A stretch of DNA of 52,424 bases from a bacterium (GTDB lineage: Bacteria > Patescibacteriota > SICC01), in contig JAUYKS010000003.1 of the NCBI GenBank assembly GCA_030699935.1, forward strand, positions 1 through 52,424. Direction: 5' to 3'. Position numbers and translations under genes: made by a program. Of the stretch, positions 38,178-51,042 are shown one piece after another (position 1 is the stretch's first letter; every line of letters starts with the position of its first letter). The notes under the pieces are model-generated. The model was not told where the DNA came from. It was given only the letters and a program-made list of their open reading frames with translations, and ran no database searches.

Positions 38178-41100
38178 TTACCTCGCTTCGACCGAAACGT
38201 TCCAGTCCACGACTTCGAGGTCGTCAATCAGCGCCTTGGAGTAGCGCACGCCGTGGGCGAGTTTCAGTTTCTTCTCGCTCTCGCCGTGGGTCAGGATCAG
38301 GAATACCGGCGATTCGCCCCGATGATCCGAAAGTACCCGCTTCACCTGCTCCAGCACCGCCAGCGTCGTATTCTGGCCGAGCCGGACGGTCAGCGATTCG
38401 TACTTCATGGTGGCTGACTCCTGGCTTGGGGGATCGGCGGTCTCGGAATCAGCGACCTGAGTTTGCTGAGCCGCATCCGGCGCCTTCGGAGCCCCGGCGA
38501 CCATCATGTCAAGATCCTCGATTTCCACGTCGGAAGGCCGTTCGTGAGCGGGTGAAGCACCGGCGATTTCCGACGGTTCGACGGGCCGGTTCGGACGGGC
38601 TTCTTCCGACAACAGCTCGATCGAATCGGCCAGGATCTTCGGCTCGTCGTCCTTGCGGGAGATCTTGCCGGCGATCTTCAGCGCGGTGCCGGCATCCAGA
38701 TGCTCCCGGACGTCGAGATACAGCTTCGGGAAGACGATCACCTCGATCTTCCGGTTGCGGTCCTCGACGGTGACGAACGCCATCGGATCGCCTTTCTTGG
38801 TGTTGATCCGCTTCGTCACGGTGACCAGGCAGGCAATCTCGACCGGCCGCTTCTCGGGCAGGTTGGTCAGTGAGCTGATCGCCGCGAAACGTTTCACCAC
38901 GTCGCCGTACGAGCTGAGCGGATGTTCCGAGACGTACATCCCGAGCAATTCCCGTTCCCATTCCAGTTTCTGGCGCTGGTCGACCGAAGTCGAAGAGGCG
39001 GCCGGTGGCAGCGTGAACCCGGTCTCGCCGGCCGGTGATTCGCCGAACAGGCTGGACTGGCCGATCCGGTTTTCCGCCGCCCGGGCTGCCGCGAACCGCG
39101 CCATACCCTCTAGGCCGGCCAGCAGACGCCCGCGTCCGGCGGAATCGCCGGCGGCTCCGGTGTCGACGAGCCCGTCCAGCGCGCCGGCTTTGACCAGCGC
39201 TTCCAGCGATTTCTTGTTGGCGGTGCCGTCCGGAAGTCGCGACAGGAAGTCATTCAAATCGGTGAACGGCCCTTCGGCCTTCCGGCTCGCCACGATCGCT
39301 GCCGCCGTGTTCTTGCCGAGATTCTTGATCGCGTTCAGGCCGAAACGGATCGACTGCTTGTCGGCCGCCACCGCGAAGTCCGCGAACGATTCGTTGACGT
39401 CCGGCGGCAACACCTTGATGCCGAGCCCCTCGGCGTCGGTGATCGCATTGGCCAGCTTGTCGAGATCCTCCTGCTCACTGGTCATCAGCGCCGCCATGAA
39501 GGCGCTGGGATAGTGCGCCTTGAGATACGCCGTCTGATACGCGATCAGCGCGTAGCAAGCTGCATGCGATTTGTTGAAGGCGTACCGCGCAAAGTCCTCG
39601 AGCTCCCCGAAGAGCTTCACCGCCAAGCCGCGCTCCATGCCGCCGTGCTTGACCGCGCCGGTCACAAACTTCTCCTTCTGCTCCGCGAGCAGCGAAGCGA
39701 TCTTCTTGCCGACCGCCTTGCGCAGCGTGTCTGCCTCGCCGCCGGTGAATCCGGCCAGGTCCTTCGAGATCTGCATCACCTGCTCCTGGTAGACGATCAC
39801 GCCGTAGGTTTCCTTCAGCGCGTTCTCGACCTTCGGGTGCACGTAAGTCACCTGCTCGCGGCCGTGCTTCCGCTTGATGAACGAATCGATCCACTGCATC
39901 GGGCCGGGCCGGTAGAGCGAGACCATCGCCACGATGTCCTCGAACTTGGTCGGCCGCAACTCCTTGATATAGCGGCGCATGCCCTCGGACTCCAGCTGGA
40001 AGATGCCGTAGGTCCGACCCGCGGCCAGCAGCTCGAACGTCTTCGTGTCGTCGAGCGGGATATTTTCGACGTCGACCTGCTTGCCGTAGACCGCGTCGAT
40101 GATCTCGGTCGCGTTGCGGAGGATCGTCAGGTTGGAGAGCCCGAGGAAGTCCATCTTCAGCAATCCGATGTCCTCGATCGGGTACATCGAGTATTGGGTT
40201 ACCACCGAATCGTCGTCACCGCGGGTGGCGTGTTGCAGCGGTACGTGCTCGACCAGCGGCTTGTCGCCGATTACCACGCCGGCGGCGTGGGTCGAGGCGT
40301 GTCGGACCGATCCTTCGATCCGCGACGCCAGGTCGAGCAGACGGTCGACCGATTGGCTCTGGGCGGCCAGCTCCTTGAGCTCGGGCTGCTTGCGGGCTTC
40401 CGCCAGGTTCATGCCGAACGGGATCAGTTTGGCGACTTGGTCGACTTCGCCGTAGCTCAGACCCATCACGCGGCCGGTATCTCGGACCGCGGCCCGGGCG
40501 GCCATCGTACCGAAGGTTATGATCTGGGCGACCCGGTCCTTGCCGTACTTCTCGGCGACGTAATCGATTACCTCGGCCCGGCGGTCGTCAGCGAAGTCCA
40601 TGTCGATATCCGGCATCGAGATCCGGTCCGGATTGAGGAACCGTTCGAAGAGCAGGTCGTATTCGAGCGGATCCAAGGTCGTGATGTCGAGGACATACGA
40701 AACCAGGCTGCCAGCGGCACTGCCGCGTCCCGGCCCGACCCAGATGCCGCGACTCTTCGCCTCACGGACCAGGTCGCCGACGATCAGGAAGTAGCTTTCG
40801 AAACCCATCTTCTCGATCACACCGAGTTCGTAGTCGATCCGGTCGCCGACTTCCTTGGACGGCGCCTTGCCGTACCGCTTCTCGACGCCGGACGCGACTT
40901 GTTTCCGGAGCAGGTTCCGCTCCGTCTCGCCCTCCGGCACTTCGAACTTCGGCAGGATGATCTTGCCGAGCTCGAGCTCCAGGTCGCAGCGCTCCGCGAT
41001 CGCGACGGTGTTACTGACCGCTTCCGGCGTATCGGCGAAGCTCTCCGTCATCTCCTGCGGAGTCTTCAGCGAGAAGTCTTCGCCCGTCATGTTCAGCCGA

Positions 41101-41801
41101 TCGGTGTCATCGAGCTGCTTGCCGGTCTGGATGCAAACCAGCACGTCCTGCGCTTCGGAGTCGTCGGGCCGGACGTAGTGCGCGTCGTTGGTGCCGATCA
41201 GCGGCAGTCCCTTCTCTTTGGCAATCCGCTTCAGCGCGGCGTTGAGCTCGCCCTGCTCCGGGATGTTCGGGTGGTGCTGAAGCTCCAGGTAGTAGCGATC
41301 GCCGAATACTTTCGCGAACTTGTCGACGACTTTTTTCGCCTGTGCCTCGCCCGCGTCACGCAAGGCGTTCGCGACCTCGCCCTGCAGACAGGCCGAGGTG
41401 CAGATCAGCCCTTCGTGATGTCGCTGCAGCAGTTCCCAATCGATCCGCGGCTTGTAGTAGAAACCTTCGAGATGTGCCGCGGTCACTAGCTTGATCAGGT
41501 TCTTGTACCCGGTCCGGTTCTGCGCCAGGAGGATGAGGTGGTACGGGTTCACGTCCGCCGTCGGATCCTTGTCCTTGCGACCGCGCCGCGCCACGTAAAC
41601 CTCGCACCCGATGATCGGTTTGATGCCGGCCTTCGTCGCCGCTTGGTAGAACTCGACCGCGCCGTACAGCACGCCGTGGTCGGTGAGCGCCAAGGCGTCC
41701 ATGCCCTGCTGCTTTACCGTCGCCGAGAGGTCGGGCAGCTTGCTGAGTCCATCGAGCAGACTGTAGTGGGAGTGGGTGTGGAGGTGGACGAACTTACTCA
41801 T
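38178..41801 (-). CDS. dnaE: DNA polymerase III subunit alpha
   Basis: 1207 aa; [18 protein letters not shown] domain, [28 protein letters not shown]. Confidence 0.97.
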   Translation of the reverse strand: MSKFVHLHTHSHYSLLDGLSKLPDLSATVKQQGMDALALTDHGVLYGAVEFYQAATKAGIKPIIGCEVYVARRGRKDKDPTADVNPYHLILLAQNRTGYKNLIKLVTAAHLEGFYYKPRIDWELLQRHHEGLICTSACLQGEVANALRDAGEAQAKKVVDKFAKVFGDRYYLELQHHPNIPEQGELNAALKRIAKEKGLPLIGTNDAHYVRPDDSEAQDVLVCIQTGKQLDDTDRLNMTGEDFSLKTPQEMTESFADTPEAVSNTVAIAERCDLELELGKIILPKFEVPEGETERNLLRKQVASGVEKRYGKAPSKEVGDRIDYELGVIEKMGFESYFLIVGDLVREAKSRGIWVGPGRGSAAGSLVSYVLDITTLDPLEYDLLFERFLNPDRISMPDIDMDFADDRRAEVIDYVAEKYGKDRVAQIITFGTMAARAAVRDTGRVMGLSYGEVDQVAKLIPFGMNLAEARKQPELKELAAQSQSVDRLLDLASRIEGSVRHASTHAAGVVIGDKPLVEHVPLQHATRGDDDSVVTQYSMYPIEDIGLLKMDFLGLSNLTILRNATEIIDAVYGKQVDVENIPLDDTKTFELLAAGRTYGIFQLESEGMRRYIKELRPTKFEDIVAMVSLYRPGPMQWIDSFIKRKHGREQVTYVHPKVENALKETYGVIVYQEQVMQISKDLAGFTGGEADTLRKAVGKKIASLLAEQKEKFVTGAVKHGGMERGLAVKLFGELEDFARYAFNKSHAACYALIAYQTAYLKAHYPSAFMAALMTSEQEDLDKLANAITDAEGLGIKVLPPDVNESFADFAVAADKQSIRFGLNAIKNLGKNTAAAIVASRKAEGPFTDLNDFLSRLPDGTANKKSLEALVKAGALDGLVDTGAAGDSAGRGRLLAGLEGMARFAAARAAENRIGQSSLFGESPAGETGFTLPPAASSTSVDQRQKLEWERELLGMYVSEHPLSSYGDVVKRFAAISSLTNLPEKRPVEIACLVTVTKRINTKKGDPMAFVTVEDRNRKIEVIVFPKLYLDVREHLDAGTALKIAGKISRKDDEPKILADSIELLSEEARPNRPVEPSEIAGASPAHERPSDVEIEDLDMMVAGAPKAPDAAQQTQVADSETADPPSQESATMKYESLTVRLGQNTTLAVLEQVKRVLSDHRGESPVFLILTHGESEKKLKLAHGVRYSKALIDDLEVVDWNVSVEAR

Positions 41802-42402
41802 CCTCGCCCCGTACCGTCCCGCCGCGACGATCCAGGTAGACCGCCGTCCCGATCACCGCTAGCAGTACCGCCGCCAGCGATACCAGTAGGATCGCGATCC
41901 AACTGAAGAATCCGTGGACGATACTGACGACCCCGCCGACGATCGCCCGGCCGAAACCCGTACCGTCGAGGAACAGCACCAGGAGGAAGAACCCGCCGAG
42001 ACCGATCAGCGCCCGGACCAGCCAGCGCTGCCGGGCCCGTACCAATCCCCAGTACAGCTTCACCTGCGCGCCGAAAGAGTCGCGTTGCCGGGTCAGGTCG
42101 TTCAGATCGGCAACTCCCTGCCGGAACGCCTGCAGGTAATCCTTCGCGCGGGACTTGGTGAGCGCCCCCGTCGAACCATGACGCAGCCGCTCCACGAACG
42201 CGTACGCTTTGGTCACGTCGGCCGGACGGGTCAGGTGCAGCTTGACCGCCTCCAGCCGTTCGGCCGGCGTGTGGCCTGGGATGTGCTCCTCGGACATCCG
42301 GCCCTCGAACAGCTTGGCCGCCTCGAGCACCGCCAGCTTATGCGCACTGGCGGTATTCTCCTTTTCTGCTTCTTCTACCGAGGTCCAATCGATGGTAGCC
42401 AT
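41794..42402 (-). CDS. Hypothetical membrane protein
   Basis: 202 aa, two TM segments near the C-terminus; TAAGCT 7 nt before ATG. Confidence 0.7.
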   Translation of the reverse strand: MATIDWTSVEEAEKENTASAHKLAVLEAAKLFEGRMSEEHIPGHTPAERLEAVKLHLTRPADVTKAYAFVERLRHGSTGALTKSRAKDYLQAFRQGVADLNDLTRQRDSFGAQVKLYWGLVRARQRWLVRALIGLGGFFLLVLFLDGTGFGRAIVGGVVSIVHGFFSWIAILLVSLAAVLLAVIGTAVYLDRRGGTVRGEDE

Positions 42403-42470
42403 ATCTTCTAGCTTATAGCGAATGGGCGTCGGCTAGTAGCGGTGGGCGTCGGTACTCAGGGGGTCGGTAC

Positions 42471-42770
42471 TCAGGGGGTCGGGTTGATCTGATTGCCGGT
42501 CTCCTCGAAGAACTCTCCCAGTTCGCCGGGCAGGTTATCGCCGAGGATTCCCAGGACGGCGACGACGATCGCCACGACGACCGTTGCTCCGACGATCGCG
42601 CCGAACCCTCGCGCCAGTCCGGTCAGGAAATTCCTCCAAAGCAGCGACCGGGTGTCCTGGAGCTGTTCGAGATAGTCGTTGAACCGGCCGCGCTCCAGTG
42701 CCAGCGCGAGCTTCTCGATCGCCCGCTCCCGTTTCGCGGGTTTGCGCGCGGTCTGGCGCGGCTTCGCCAT
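42471..42770 (-). CDS. Small hypothetical membrane protein with basic N-terminus
   Basis: 99 aa, one TM; overlaps the next gene at the start. Confidence 0.65.
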   Translation of the reverse strand: MAKPRQTARKPAKRERAIEKLALALERGRFNDYLEQLQDTRSLLWRNFLTGLARGFGAIVGATVVVAIVVAVLGILGDNLPGELGEFFEETGNQINPTP

Positions 42771-43156
42771 TATCGGCTCCGTCGCGGTCGGGGGTTGCTG
42801 GCGGCCGGCCGTTTGGTTTGGCCGGCGGAGCGCTTCGCTTGGCGGACGGTACGGTTCGCCTGGCGGACGGTCTTCCGTGCCGTGCGCTTGGCCTGGCCGG
42901 CGGTCTTCTTGGCGGTACGTTTCGCCTGGCGGACGGTCTTGTCAGCCTCGCGCTTCGCCCGTTTGACGCCGCGGCGGGTCTTTCGTTCGGCCTTCTTTAC
43001 CTGTTTGCCGGCCTCGCCGGTGACGTCCTTCGCGGTGCGTTCGATGTCATGACGCGTCTCCTTGCCGGACTTCGGTGCCAGCAAGATCCCGGCGATGCCG
43101 CCGATCAGCGCTCCCAAGAACGTTCCTCGCACGAATTTTCCGCGTTTCGCCATCAA
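42770..43156 (-). CDS. YtxH-like membrane protein with K/R-rich repeat tail
   Basis: FLGALIGGIAGILLAPKSGKETRHDIERTAKDV then repeats TVRQAKRTAKKTAGQAKRTARKTVRQANRTVRQAKR; SD GAGGAGG. Confidence 0.78.
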   Translation of the reverse strand: MMAKRGKFVRGTFLGALIGGIAGILLAPKSGKETRHDIERTAKDVTGEAGKQVKKAERKTRRGVKRAKREADKTVRQAKRTAKKTAGQAKRTARKTVRQANRTVRQAKRSAGQTKRPAASNPRPRRSR

Positions 43157-43195
43157 AGCCTCCTCAAAAGTTCATTACGAAAGTTCATTACGATT

Positions 43196-43585
43196 TCACT
43201 GCGACGTCGGCTCGTGACGCAACAGCCGCGTCGCCCATACGACCAGGTATCCCAGCACGCCGTAGATCAGCATCGCGACCAGCGCTTCGAGCTCGATGCG
43301 CTGACCGGTGTAGTCGTTGTAGGTATCAAGACTGCCGAAGATGCCCGCGAACGGAGCGATCAGCGGCGCCGTCATCCCGTACCAGAAGTCGACGAAGGGC
43401 ACACCGGTGCGGGCCCCGAACAGCAACAGGATGAATCGGATCAGGATCACGGAAACGATCACCGCGATGATGAACCAGATGATGTCCTCGACCTTGCGGA
43501 CCCGCCGATCGTCCTGGCGTTCGGGTACGTCGGACCGGGTTTCCTCGACTTCCGTCTTGGATGCCGTGCTCGTACGGACCATCAC
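43196..43585 (-). CDS. YggT-like small membrane protein
   Basis: 129 aa; IIAVIVSVILIRFILLLFGARTGVPFVDFWYGMTAPLIAPF. Confidence 0.65.
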   Translation of the reverse strand: MMVRTSTASKTEVEETRSDVPERQDDRRVRKVEDIIWFIIAVIVSVILIRFILLLFGARTGVPFVDFWYGMTAPLIAPFAGIFGSLDTYNDYTGQRIELEALVAMLIYGVLGYLVVWATRLLRHEPTSQ

Positions 43586-43878
43586 TTCCTCTTTCTGGAC
43601 TTACGGCTGACCGTCTTCACGCCCTTGTTGAATCCCGCCAGGGCACCGACGACCGTCGCCAGCGGGCGTAACAGGTTGCTGCTATACGCGTTGACCGTAT
43701 CACCGGCCCGTTCGGCGGCACCTTTCAGCGGCTCCGCGACCTCGTAGACCTTGTCGACCAGTTTCCGGACGCGCCGGATCAGGATCAGGATCGCGAAGAG
43801 CAACAGGCAGAGCAGGACCGTCATGATGATCAGTCCGACCGAGGCGATCCAAAGGATGGTGTCCGGTACTTCAGTCAT
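43582..43878 (-). CDS. DUF948-like small membrane protein
   Basis: 98 aa; N-terminal TM then IRRVRKLVDKVYEVAEPLKGAAERAG; overlaps the next gene by 4 nt. Confidence 0.6.
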   Translation of the reverse strand: MTEVPDTILWIASVGLIIMTVLLCLLLFAILILIRRVRKLVDKVYEVAEPLKGAAERAGDTVNAYSSNLLRPLATVVGALAGFNKGVKTVSRKSRKRK

Positions 43879-43930
43879 ATGGTTACTAGCGTAGCGGTTT
43901 TGCAGCCGACGACAAGTGCAATCTTACAAA

Positions 43931-43958
43931 AAGGAAAAGCCCCGCGAGCGGGGCTTTT
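43931..43958 (-). terminator. Strong intrinsic terminator
   Basis: AAAAGCCCCG-CGAG-CGGGGCTTTT, 10-bp stem with T-rich tail on the minus strand. Confidence 0.9.
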
Positions 43959-43976
43959 CGAGATACGTAGTCGGAA

Positions 43977-44174
43977 CTACGCGGCCGGCGTGTCTTCGCC
44001 TGCGCCTTCGCCTTTGTCGTCGCCGGACTCGTCAGAGTCCGCGCCGTCGCTGGCCGGAGTTTCCTCCGTGGCGGGGGCTGCGTCGCCCTCGTCGCCCTTG
44101 TTGCCGCCGTTCTCGTCGGCATCAGGGGTCGGGTTTGCACCCTCGTCTGCGTCTTGCAGAAGGTTGATCAACAT
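43977..44174 (-). CDS. Small highly acidic protein (65 aa)
   Basis: MLINLLQDADEGANPTPDADENGG...; SD AAGGAGG upstream, terminator just downstream, TTGACA further upstream. Confidence 0.72.
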   Translation of the reverse strand: MLINLLQDADEGANPTPDADENGGNKGDEGDAAPATEETPASDGADSDESGDDKGEGAGEDTPAA

Positions 44175-44281
44175 AATGTTGTCCTCCTTGATTAGTTGCT
44201 ACGGCATGTACCGTCCGAAAACGGTATCGGCCCTATTGTCTCACAGCGGGCGAGGAAGCTGTCAACACTTGTCTTGGTAAG

Positions 44282-45778
44282 TTATGACAATTTTTTCTCG
44301 ACAAGTTGTGCAACTTCACTAGCATCGGCCGCGCCTTTGGTGGCTTTCATCACCGCGCCGACGATCACCTGCTTGGCGTTCACGTTGCCGGCCTTGAAGT
44401 CCGCGGCGGGTTTCGGATTGTCCTTGATCGCTTGATCGACCGCGGCTTCGATGTCACCTCCTGAAGCCATTGAAGACTTAAATTTGTCGATGATTTTTCC
44501 AAGGCTTCCATTAGATTTTTCCCATTCCTTGGAAATGACTTTTGCTTGTGGGCCTCTAATGACCCTAACGTGCGGGGCTATTGATAAAGTAAATTCTTTG
44601 AGCCGCTCTAAATTGCGTCGGTTTTCAAATTCTGGATATTGCCTATAAGAAAGCCACAGAATAGGAATTTTTCTAATTTGGTTATCGGCGTTTTTTACTA
44701 GACCATCGAGGGGTTTTCCAATGTAGCTTTCTGTCGCTGAGACTATAGCTTCCATTTCTTCCTTACTATTTATTGCTGCATCAAGTAACTCCTGGCTCGC
44801 GATGTAACGGTTATCGTCCTTATATAAGAGCCTGCGATAACTCATGGGGGTCATCCCAGTTTCGGCCTCAAGTTTTTCAAGGTTGAGTTCCTTCGGATTC
44901 AGCGGCGGGATGTCCGGCTCCGGGAAGTAGCGGTAGTCGTGCGCCTCCTCCTTGCCGCGTTGGCTGACCGTCTTGCCGCGGTCCTCATCGAAGCCGCGGG
45001 TCTCCTGGTCGATCTTCTCGCCTTTCCCCAGCAGCTCGGTCTGCCGCTTGATCTCGGACGCCAGGCCCTTCTCGACGAACCGGAAGCTGTTCAGGTTCTT
45101 CAGTTCGGTCTTGGTGCCGAGCTTCTTCTCGCCGGGCTTGCGGAGCGAGACGTTGGCGTCGGCCCGGAGGTGCCCCTTCTCCATGTCCGCGTCCGACACG
45201 CCGAGGTAGCGCATCAACCGGCGCAGTTCTTGGAGGAACCGCTTGGCTTCCGCCGGGCTGCGCAGGTCCGGCTCGGTGACGATCTCGGCCAGCGGCGTCC
45301 CGGAGCGATTCAGGTCCACCAACGAGTAGTCGGCGCCCTTCGGGTGGGTCAGCTTGCCGGCGTCCTCCTCCAAGTGCAGCCGCGTGATGCCGATTTTCTT
45401 GGTGACCGGCTTCCCGCCAGGCTTACCGTCCTCGACCATGTCGAACTCGAAAGTCCCCGGGCCTCCGAACGGCTGGTCGTACTGCGAGATCTGGTAGCCC
45501 TTCGGCAGGTCCGGGTAGAAGTATTGCTTGCGATCGAATTTCGATTCGTCCGGGATCGTGCAGCCTAGCGCCAACGCCACCTTGAGCGCCCACTCCACTG
45601 CCGTCCGATTCGGGACCGGCAACGCGCCCGGCAGCCCGAGGCAGACCGGGCAGGTCAGTTCGTTCGGCTTGGCGCCGTCGGCGCGGTTGTCGCAGCGACA
45701 GAACATCTTCGACTTCGTCCGCAGCTGGACGTGGATCTCCAGGCCGATGACGGCTTCATACTGCGTCGCGCCGCTCAC
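44282..45778 (-). CDS. gatB: Asp-tRNA(Asn)/Glu-tRNA(Gln) amidotransferase subunit B, with an atypical AT-rich internal segment
   Basis: YEAVIGLEIHVQLRTKSKMFC...DLNRSGTPLAEIVTEPDLRSPAEA...DYRYFPEPDIPPL canonical; C-terminal AAVDQAIKDNPKPAADFKAGN...GAVMKATKG canonical. Confidence 0.95.
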   Translation of the reverse strand: MSGATQYEAVIGLEIHVQLRTKSKMFCRCDNRADGAKPNELTCPVCLGLPGALPVPNRTAVEWALKVALALGCTIPDESKFDRKQYFYPDLPKGYQISQYDQPFGGPGTFEFDMVEDGKPGGKPVTKKIGITRLHLEEDAGKLTHPKGADYSLVDLNRSGTPLAEIVTEPDLRSPAEAKRFLQELRRLMRYLGVSDADMEKGHLRADANVSLRKPGEKKLGTKTELKNLNSFRFVEKGLASEIKRQTELLGKGEKIDQETRGFDEDRGKTVSQRGKEEAHDYRYFPEPDIPPLNPKELNLEKLEAETGMTPMSYRRLLYKDDNRYIASQELLDAAINSKEEMEAIVSATESYIGKPLDGLVKNADNQIRKIPILWLSYRQYPEFENRRNLERLKEFTLSIAPHVRVIRGPQAKVISKEWEKSNGSLGKIIDKFKSSMASGGDIEAAVDQAIKDNPKPAADFKAGNVNAKQVIVGAVMKATKGAADASEVAQLVEKKLS

Positions 45779-46206
45779 AACGCCCCCAAATCCTTCAGCG
45801 CCCGTTCGAACTTGTCGAGGGCGCTCTTCGTCTCGAAGCTCAGCAGTTCCTTATCCGCTTCGTGGACGATCCGGTTGCGCGTCTTGTGGGCGGACCAGAG
45901 GCCGTCGTAGTCGGAGAAGCGGGCGCGGCCGGCGGCCTTCAGGCGTTCCCCCATCGTGTCGCCGGGGATCCCGAGCGCCTTCAGACAGTGGTCGACGAGA
46001 TTGTCCGCGGTGATTACGGACTGCCGGAGGTGGGCCGGACCGCCGCGCTTCAGTTGTTCGCGGACCTCGTGCCAGCGGACGTGGGCCAGCGATTTGTCCT
46101 CGGCGGACAGCGTCTTGGGCAACGTGCGGTGCCGCTGGAGCATCAAGAGCAGACCGAGCACGATCACCAGCACGACGATCAGGATCATCGCGGTGATGGC
46201 GCTCAT
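45775..46206 (-). CDS. Membrane-anchored protein with HEPN-like RNxxxH motif, between gatA and gatB
   Basis: [25 protein letters not shown]; ...[21 protein letters not shown]...; 4-nt overlaps with gatA stop and gatB start. The longer 300 aa ORF overlaps gatA and is rejected. Confidence 0.75.
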   Translation of the reverse strand: MSAITAMILIVVLVIVLGLLLMLQRHRTLPKTLSAEDKSLAHVRWHEVREQLKRGGPAHLRQSVITADNLVDHCLKALGIPGDTMGERLKAAGRARFSDYDGLWSAHKTRNRIVHEADKELLSFETKSALDKFERALKDLGAL

Positions 46207-47597
46207 TGCGGCTCCTTCGGCTTCGGCGGTTCCTTGACGTGCCAGTCGTGCCGTTGCTCGTAGGCGTGGGCCGCCCGCAGGACCGTCTCCTCGTCCCAGT
46301 GCTGGCCGATCAACTGCAGGCCGATCGGCAGGCCGGCCTTGTCGAATCCGGCCGGGACGGAGATCGCCGGCAATCCGGCCAGGCTGGCCGGCACCGTGAA
46401 GATGTCGGCGAGGTACATCGCCAGCGGGTCGTCGGACTTTTCGCCGAGTTTGAACGCGGTCGTCGGGGTCGTGGGGGTGAGTAACAGGTCCGCGTCCTTG
46501 AACGCCTTTTCGAAGTCCCGCGTGATCAGCGTCCGCACCTGCATCGCCTTCTTGTAGTACGCGTCGTAATATCCGGCAGACAGCGCGTAGGTGCCGAGCA
46601 TGATCCGGCGCTTCACTTCCGGCCCGAACCCCTGCGCGCGGCTCTGGAAGTAGACGTCCTCCAGTGAGCCCTGCCACGATCCTTCCCGCTCGACCGAATG
46701 GCCGTACCGGATCCCGTCGTAGCGCGCGAGGTTGGACGAGGCTTCGGCCGGCATCACCAGATAGTAGACGGACACGGCGTACTTGGTATGCGGCAGGCTG
46801 ACGTCGACGATTTCCGCGCCTGATTTTTTGAGGTCTTCCTTCGCTTGCTCGACCGCCTCTTCGATCTCCGACTGCACGCCGCCATCCTTAGCCCCGCCCT
46901 CGACTTCGAAATACTCTTTGGGGATCCCGATCTTCAAGCCCTTCACGTCTCCGGTCAAAGCCTTTCGATAGTCCGGCACGGGACGGTCGACGCTGGTCGC
47001 ATCCAGCGGATCGGGACCGGCGATCACGCCGAGCGCCGTGGCGGCATCGGCCACATTAGTCGTCAATGTCCCGGCTTGGTCGAGCGAGCTCGCCATCGCG
47101 ATCAGCCCGTACCGCGAGACCCGCCCGTACGTCGGCTTCATCCCGACCACGCCGCAGAAGGCGGCGGGCTGGCGGACTGAGCCGCCGGTATCGGTGCCGA
47201 GCCCGACCGGAGCCGACCGCTCCGCGACCGCCGCCGCCGAACCGCCGGAGCTCCCGCCGGGCACCCGCGTCGGATCCCAGGGGTTAACCGTCTTGCCCAG
47301 CGCCGAGTTCTCGGTCGAGGCGCCCATCGCGAACTCGTCGAGGTTCGTCTTGCCGATCACTTCCGCTCCGGCCTCGACGATCTTCCGTACGACCGTCGCA
47401 TCATACGGACTTTCGTACGGTTCGAGCATCTTCGAAGCCGCCGTGCTCTTGCGCCCGTCCGCCGTGACGATAATGTCCTTCACCGCGACCGGTACGCCCT
47501 TGAGGATTCCGGAGTCCAGCGCCTTACGAGCCGCCGTGACGCCGGCCGGCTTCGGCACCTCGCCGAGATACGGGCTCGACCCGGAGACGTTAGCCAC
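46203..47597 (-). CDS. gatA: Asp-tRNA(Asn)/Glu-tRNA(Gln) amidotransferase subunit A
   Basis: [72 protein letters not shown]. Confidence 0.97.
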   Translation of the reverse strand: MANVSGSSPYLGEVPKPAGVTAARKALDSGILKGVPVAVKDIIVTADGRKSTAASKMLEPYESPYDATVVRKIVEAGAEVIGKTNLDEFAMGASTENSALGKTVNPWDPTRVPGGSSGGSAAAVAERSAPVGLGTDTGGSVRQPAAFCGVVGMKPTYGRVSRYGLIAMASSLDQAGTLTTNVADAATALGVIAGPDPLDATSVDRPVPDYRKALTGDVKGLKIGIPKEYFEVEGGAKDGGVQSEIEEAVEQAKEDLKKSGAEIVDVSLPHTKYAVSVYYLVMPAEASSNLARYDGIRYGHSVEREGSWQGSLEDVYFQSRAQGFGPEVKRRIMLGTYALSAGYYDAYYKKAMQVRTLITRDFEKAFKDADLLLTPTTPTTAFKLGEKSDDPLAMYLADIFTVPASLAGLPAISVPAGFDKAGLPIGLQLIGQHWDEETVLRAAHAYEQRHDWHVKEPPKPKEPQ

Positions 47598-47877
47598 CGA
47601 AGACCCCCTTCACCTTGATGCTCGTGCCGTCGCTAGCCGGCACGTCGACGGGCAGTTTATCGCGACGCTCGTTCTTGATTTCGTCGTCCGCCAGTACGTT
47701 CACCAAGCCAGTCACCTGGGCCGTCGGCGGGACATCGGCCGTATCGACTTCGTCCAACTGCTCGATGTAACCGAGGATCGAGGAAAGCTGTCCCTGGTAT
47801 ACGGCGATGTCGTCGTCCGACAACGCCAGCCGGGCCAGCCGGGCAACTTTTTCTACTGCCTGTCTGTCGATTTTCAC
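47590..47877 (-). CDS. gatC: Amidotransferase subunit C
   Basis: [45 protein letters not shown] start, TAAGCT 6 nt upstream. Confidence 0.93.
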   Translation of the reverse strand: MKIDRQAVEKVARLARLALSDDDIAVYQGQLSSILGYIEQLDEVDTADVPPTAQVTGLVNVLADDEIKNERRDKLPVDVPASDGTSIKVKGVFGG

Positions 47878-47932
47878 CTTTCCAGCTTAGCGTCTAGACC
47901 GTACCTAACCAATGTTGCTAAGATATCGAGTC

Positions 47933-48298
47933 ATGAACACCGGACCAGAACATTCAGATCGAGTGCCCCGTTCTGTCGAAGAAGCCAGGGGGATCGCGGA
48001 GGCAAGCGTCGACGATTGGCGTGTTGTTCCGGAGCTGGCCAGACGAATCTGTGAAAACGGCCGGTCTGATATCCGGCATCAGATGGCGGCCGAGACCGGC
48101 GTGTGGCCTATATTCCATACTCTGAAACTGGACGCCGAGCGTCCCTCCGGCATCGGCATCGACTGTGAAACCGGGTTGCTCCGGGCGATCAGGCGGGCCG
48201 ATCCGACTGACGGAGAAATCGTCGATGCGTCTACGCCGACTACCGCCATAGACGGCAAACTGGTGCGCCGGTTACTCGAGTCCCACCTGGATACTTGA
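47933..48298 (+). CDS. Hypothetical protein (121 aa)
   Basis: TAAGAT 8 nt before ATG; no recognised family. Confidence 0.6.
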   Translation: MNTGPEHSDRVPRSVEEARGIAEASVDDWRVVPELARRICENGRSDIRHQMAAETGVWPIFHTLKLDAERPSGIGIDCETGLLRAIRRADPTDGEIVDASTPTTAIDGKLVRRLLESHLDT

Positions 48299-48323
48299 CA
48301 AAACGCCTTAACTGAGCTATTAT
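48295..48323 (+). promoter_or_regulatory. Near-consensus sigma70 promoter
   Basis: TTGACA-17 bp-TATTAT, overlapping the previous gene's TGA stop. Confidence 0.72.
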
Positions 48324-48341
48324 TCGTCAATTAGTAAATTA

Positions 48342-48483
48342 ATGGCGATGGGACCTAACAAACACAAACAGCAGTCATTCGACTTCGACGAAGAGGAGCA
48401 GCAGGAATCGCTTCCGCTCGGCGACGTCCTGCAACACGCCGACGAATTAGCAGAACACGAAGAAAACGACGAGGAACTTGGAC

Positions 48484-48491
<8 letters not shown>
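48342..48491 (+). CDS. Small acidic protein (49 aa), below the ORF-track cutoff
   Basis: MAMGPNKHKQQSFDFDEEEQQESLPLGDVLQHADELAEHEENDEELGHE*; 8-nt overlap ATGAGTGA with the next ORF. Confidence 0.6.

Positions 48492-51042
<2,551 letters not shown>

Noticed and set aside
42795-43052. Plus-strand ORF antisense to the K/R repeat tail
   Set aside because: Repetitive W/F/R-rich mirror of the minus-strand repeat coding sequence, no start signals.
44282-45778. gatB as a frameshifted pseudogene
   Set aside because: The frame is continuous through the AT-rich segment and canonical C-terminal sequence resumes in frame.
46207-46677. 300 aa version of the ORF between gatA and gatB
   Set aside because: The extra N-terminus is out-of-frame reading of gatA; ATG at 46206 with a TM start and ATGA overlap is far better.
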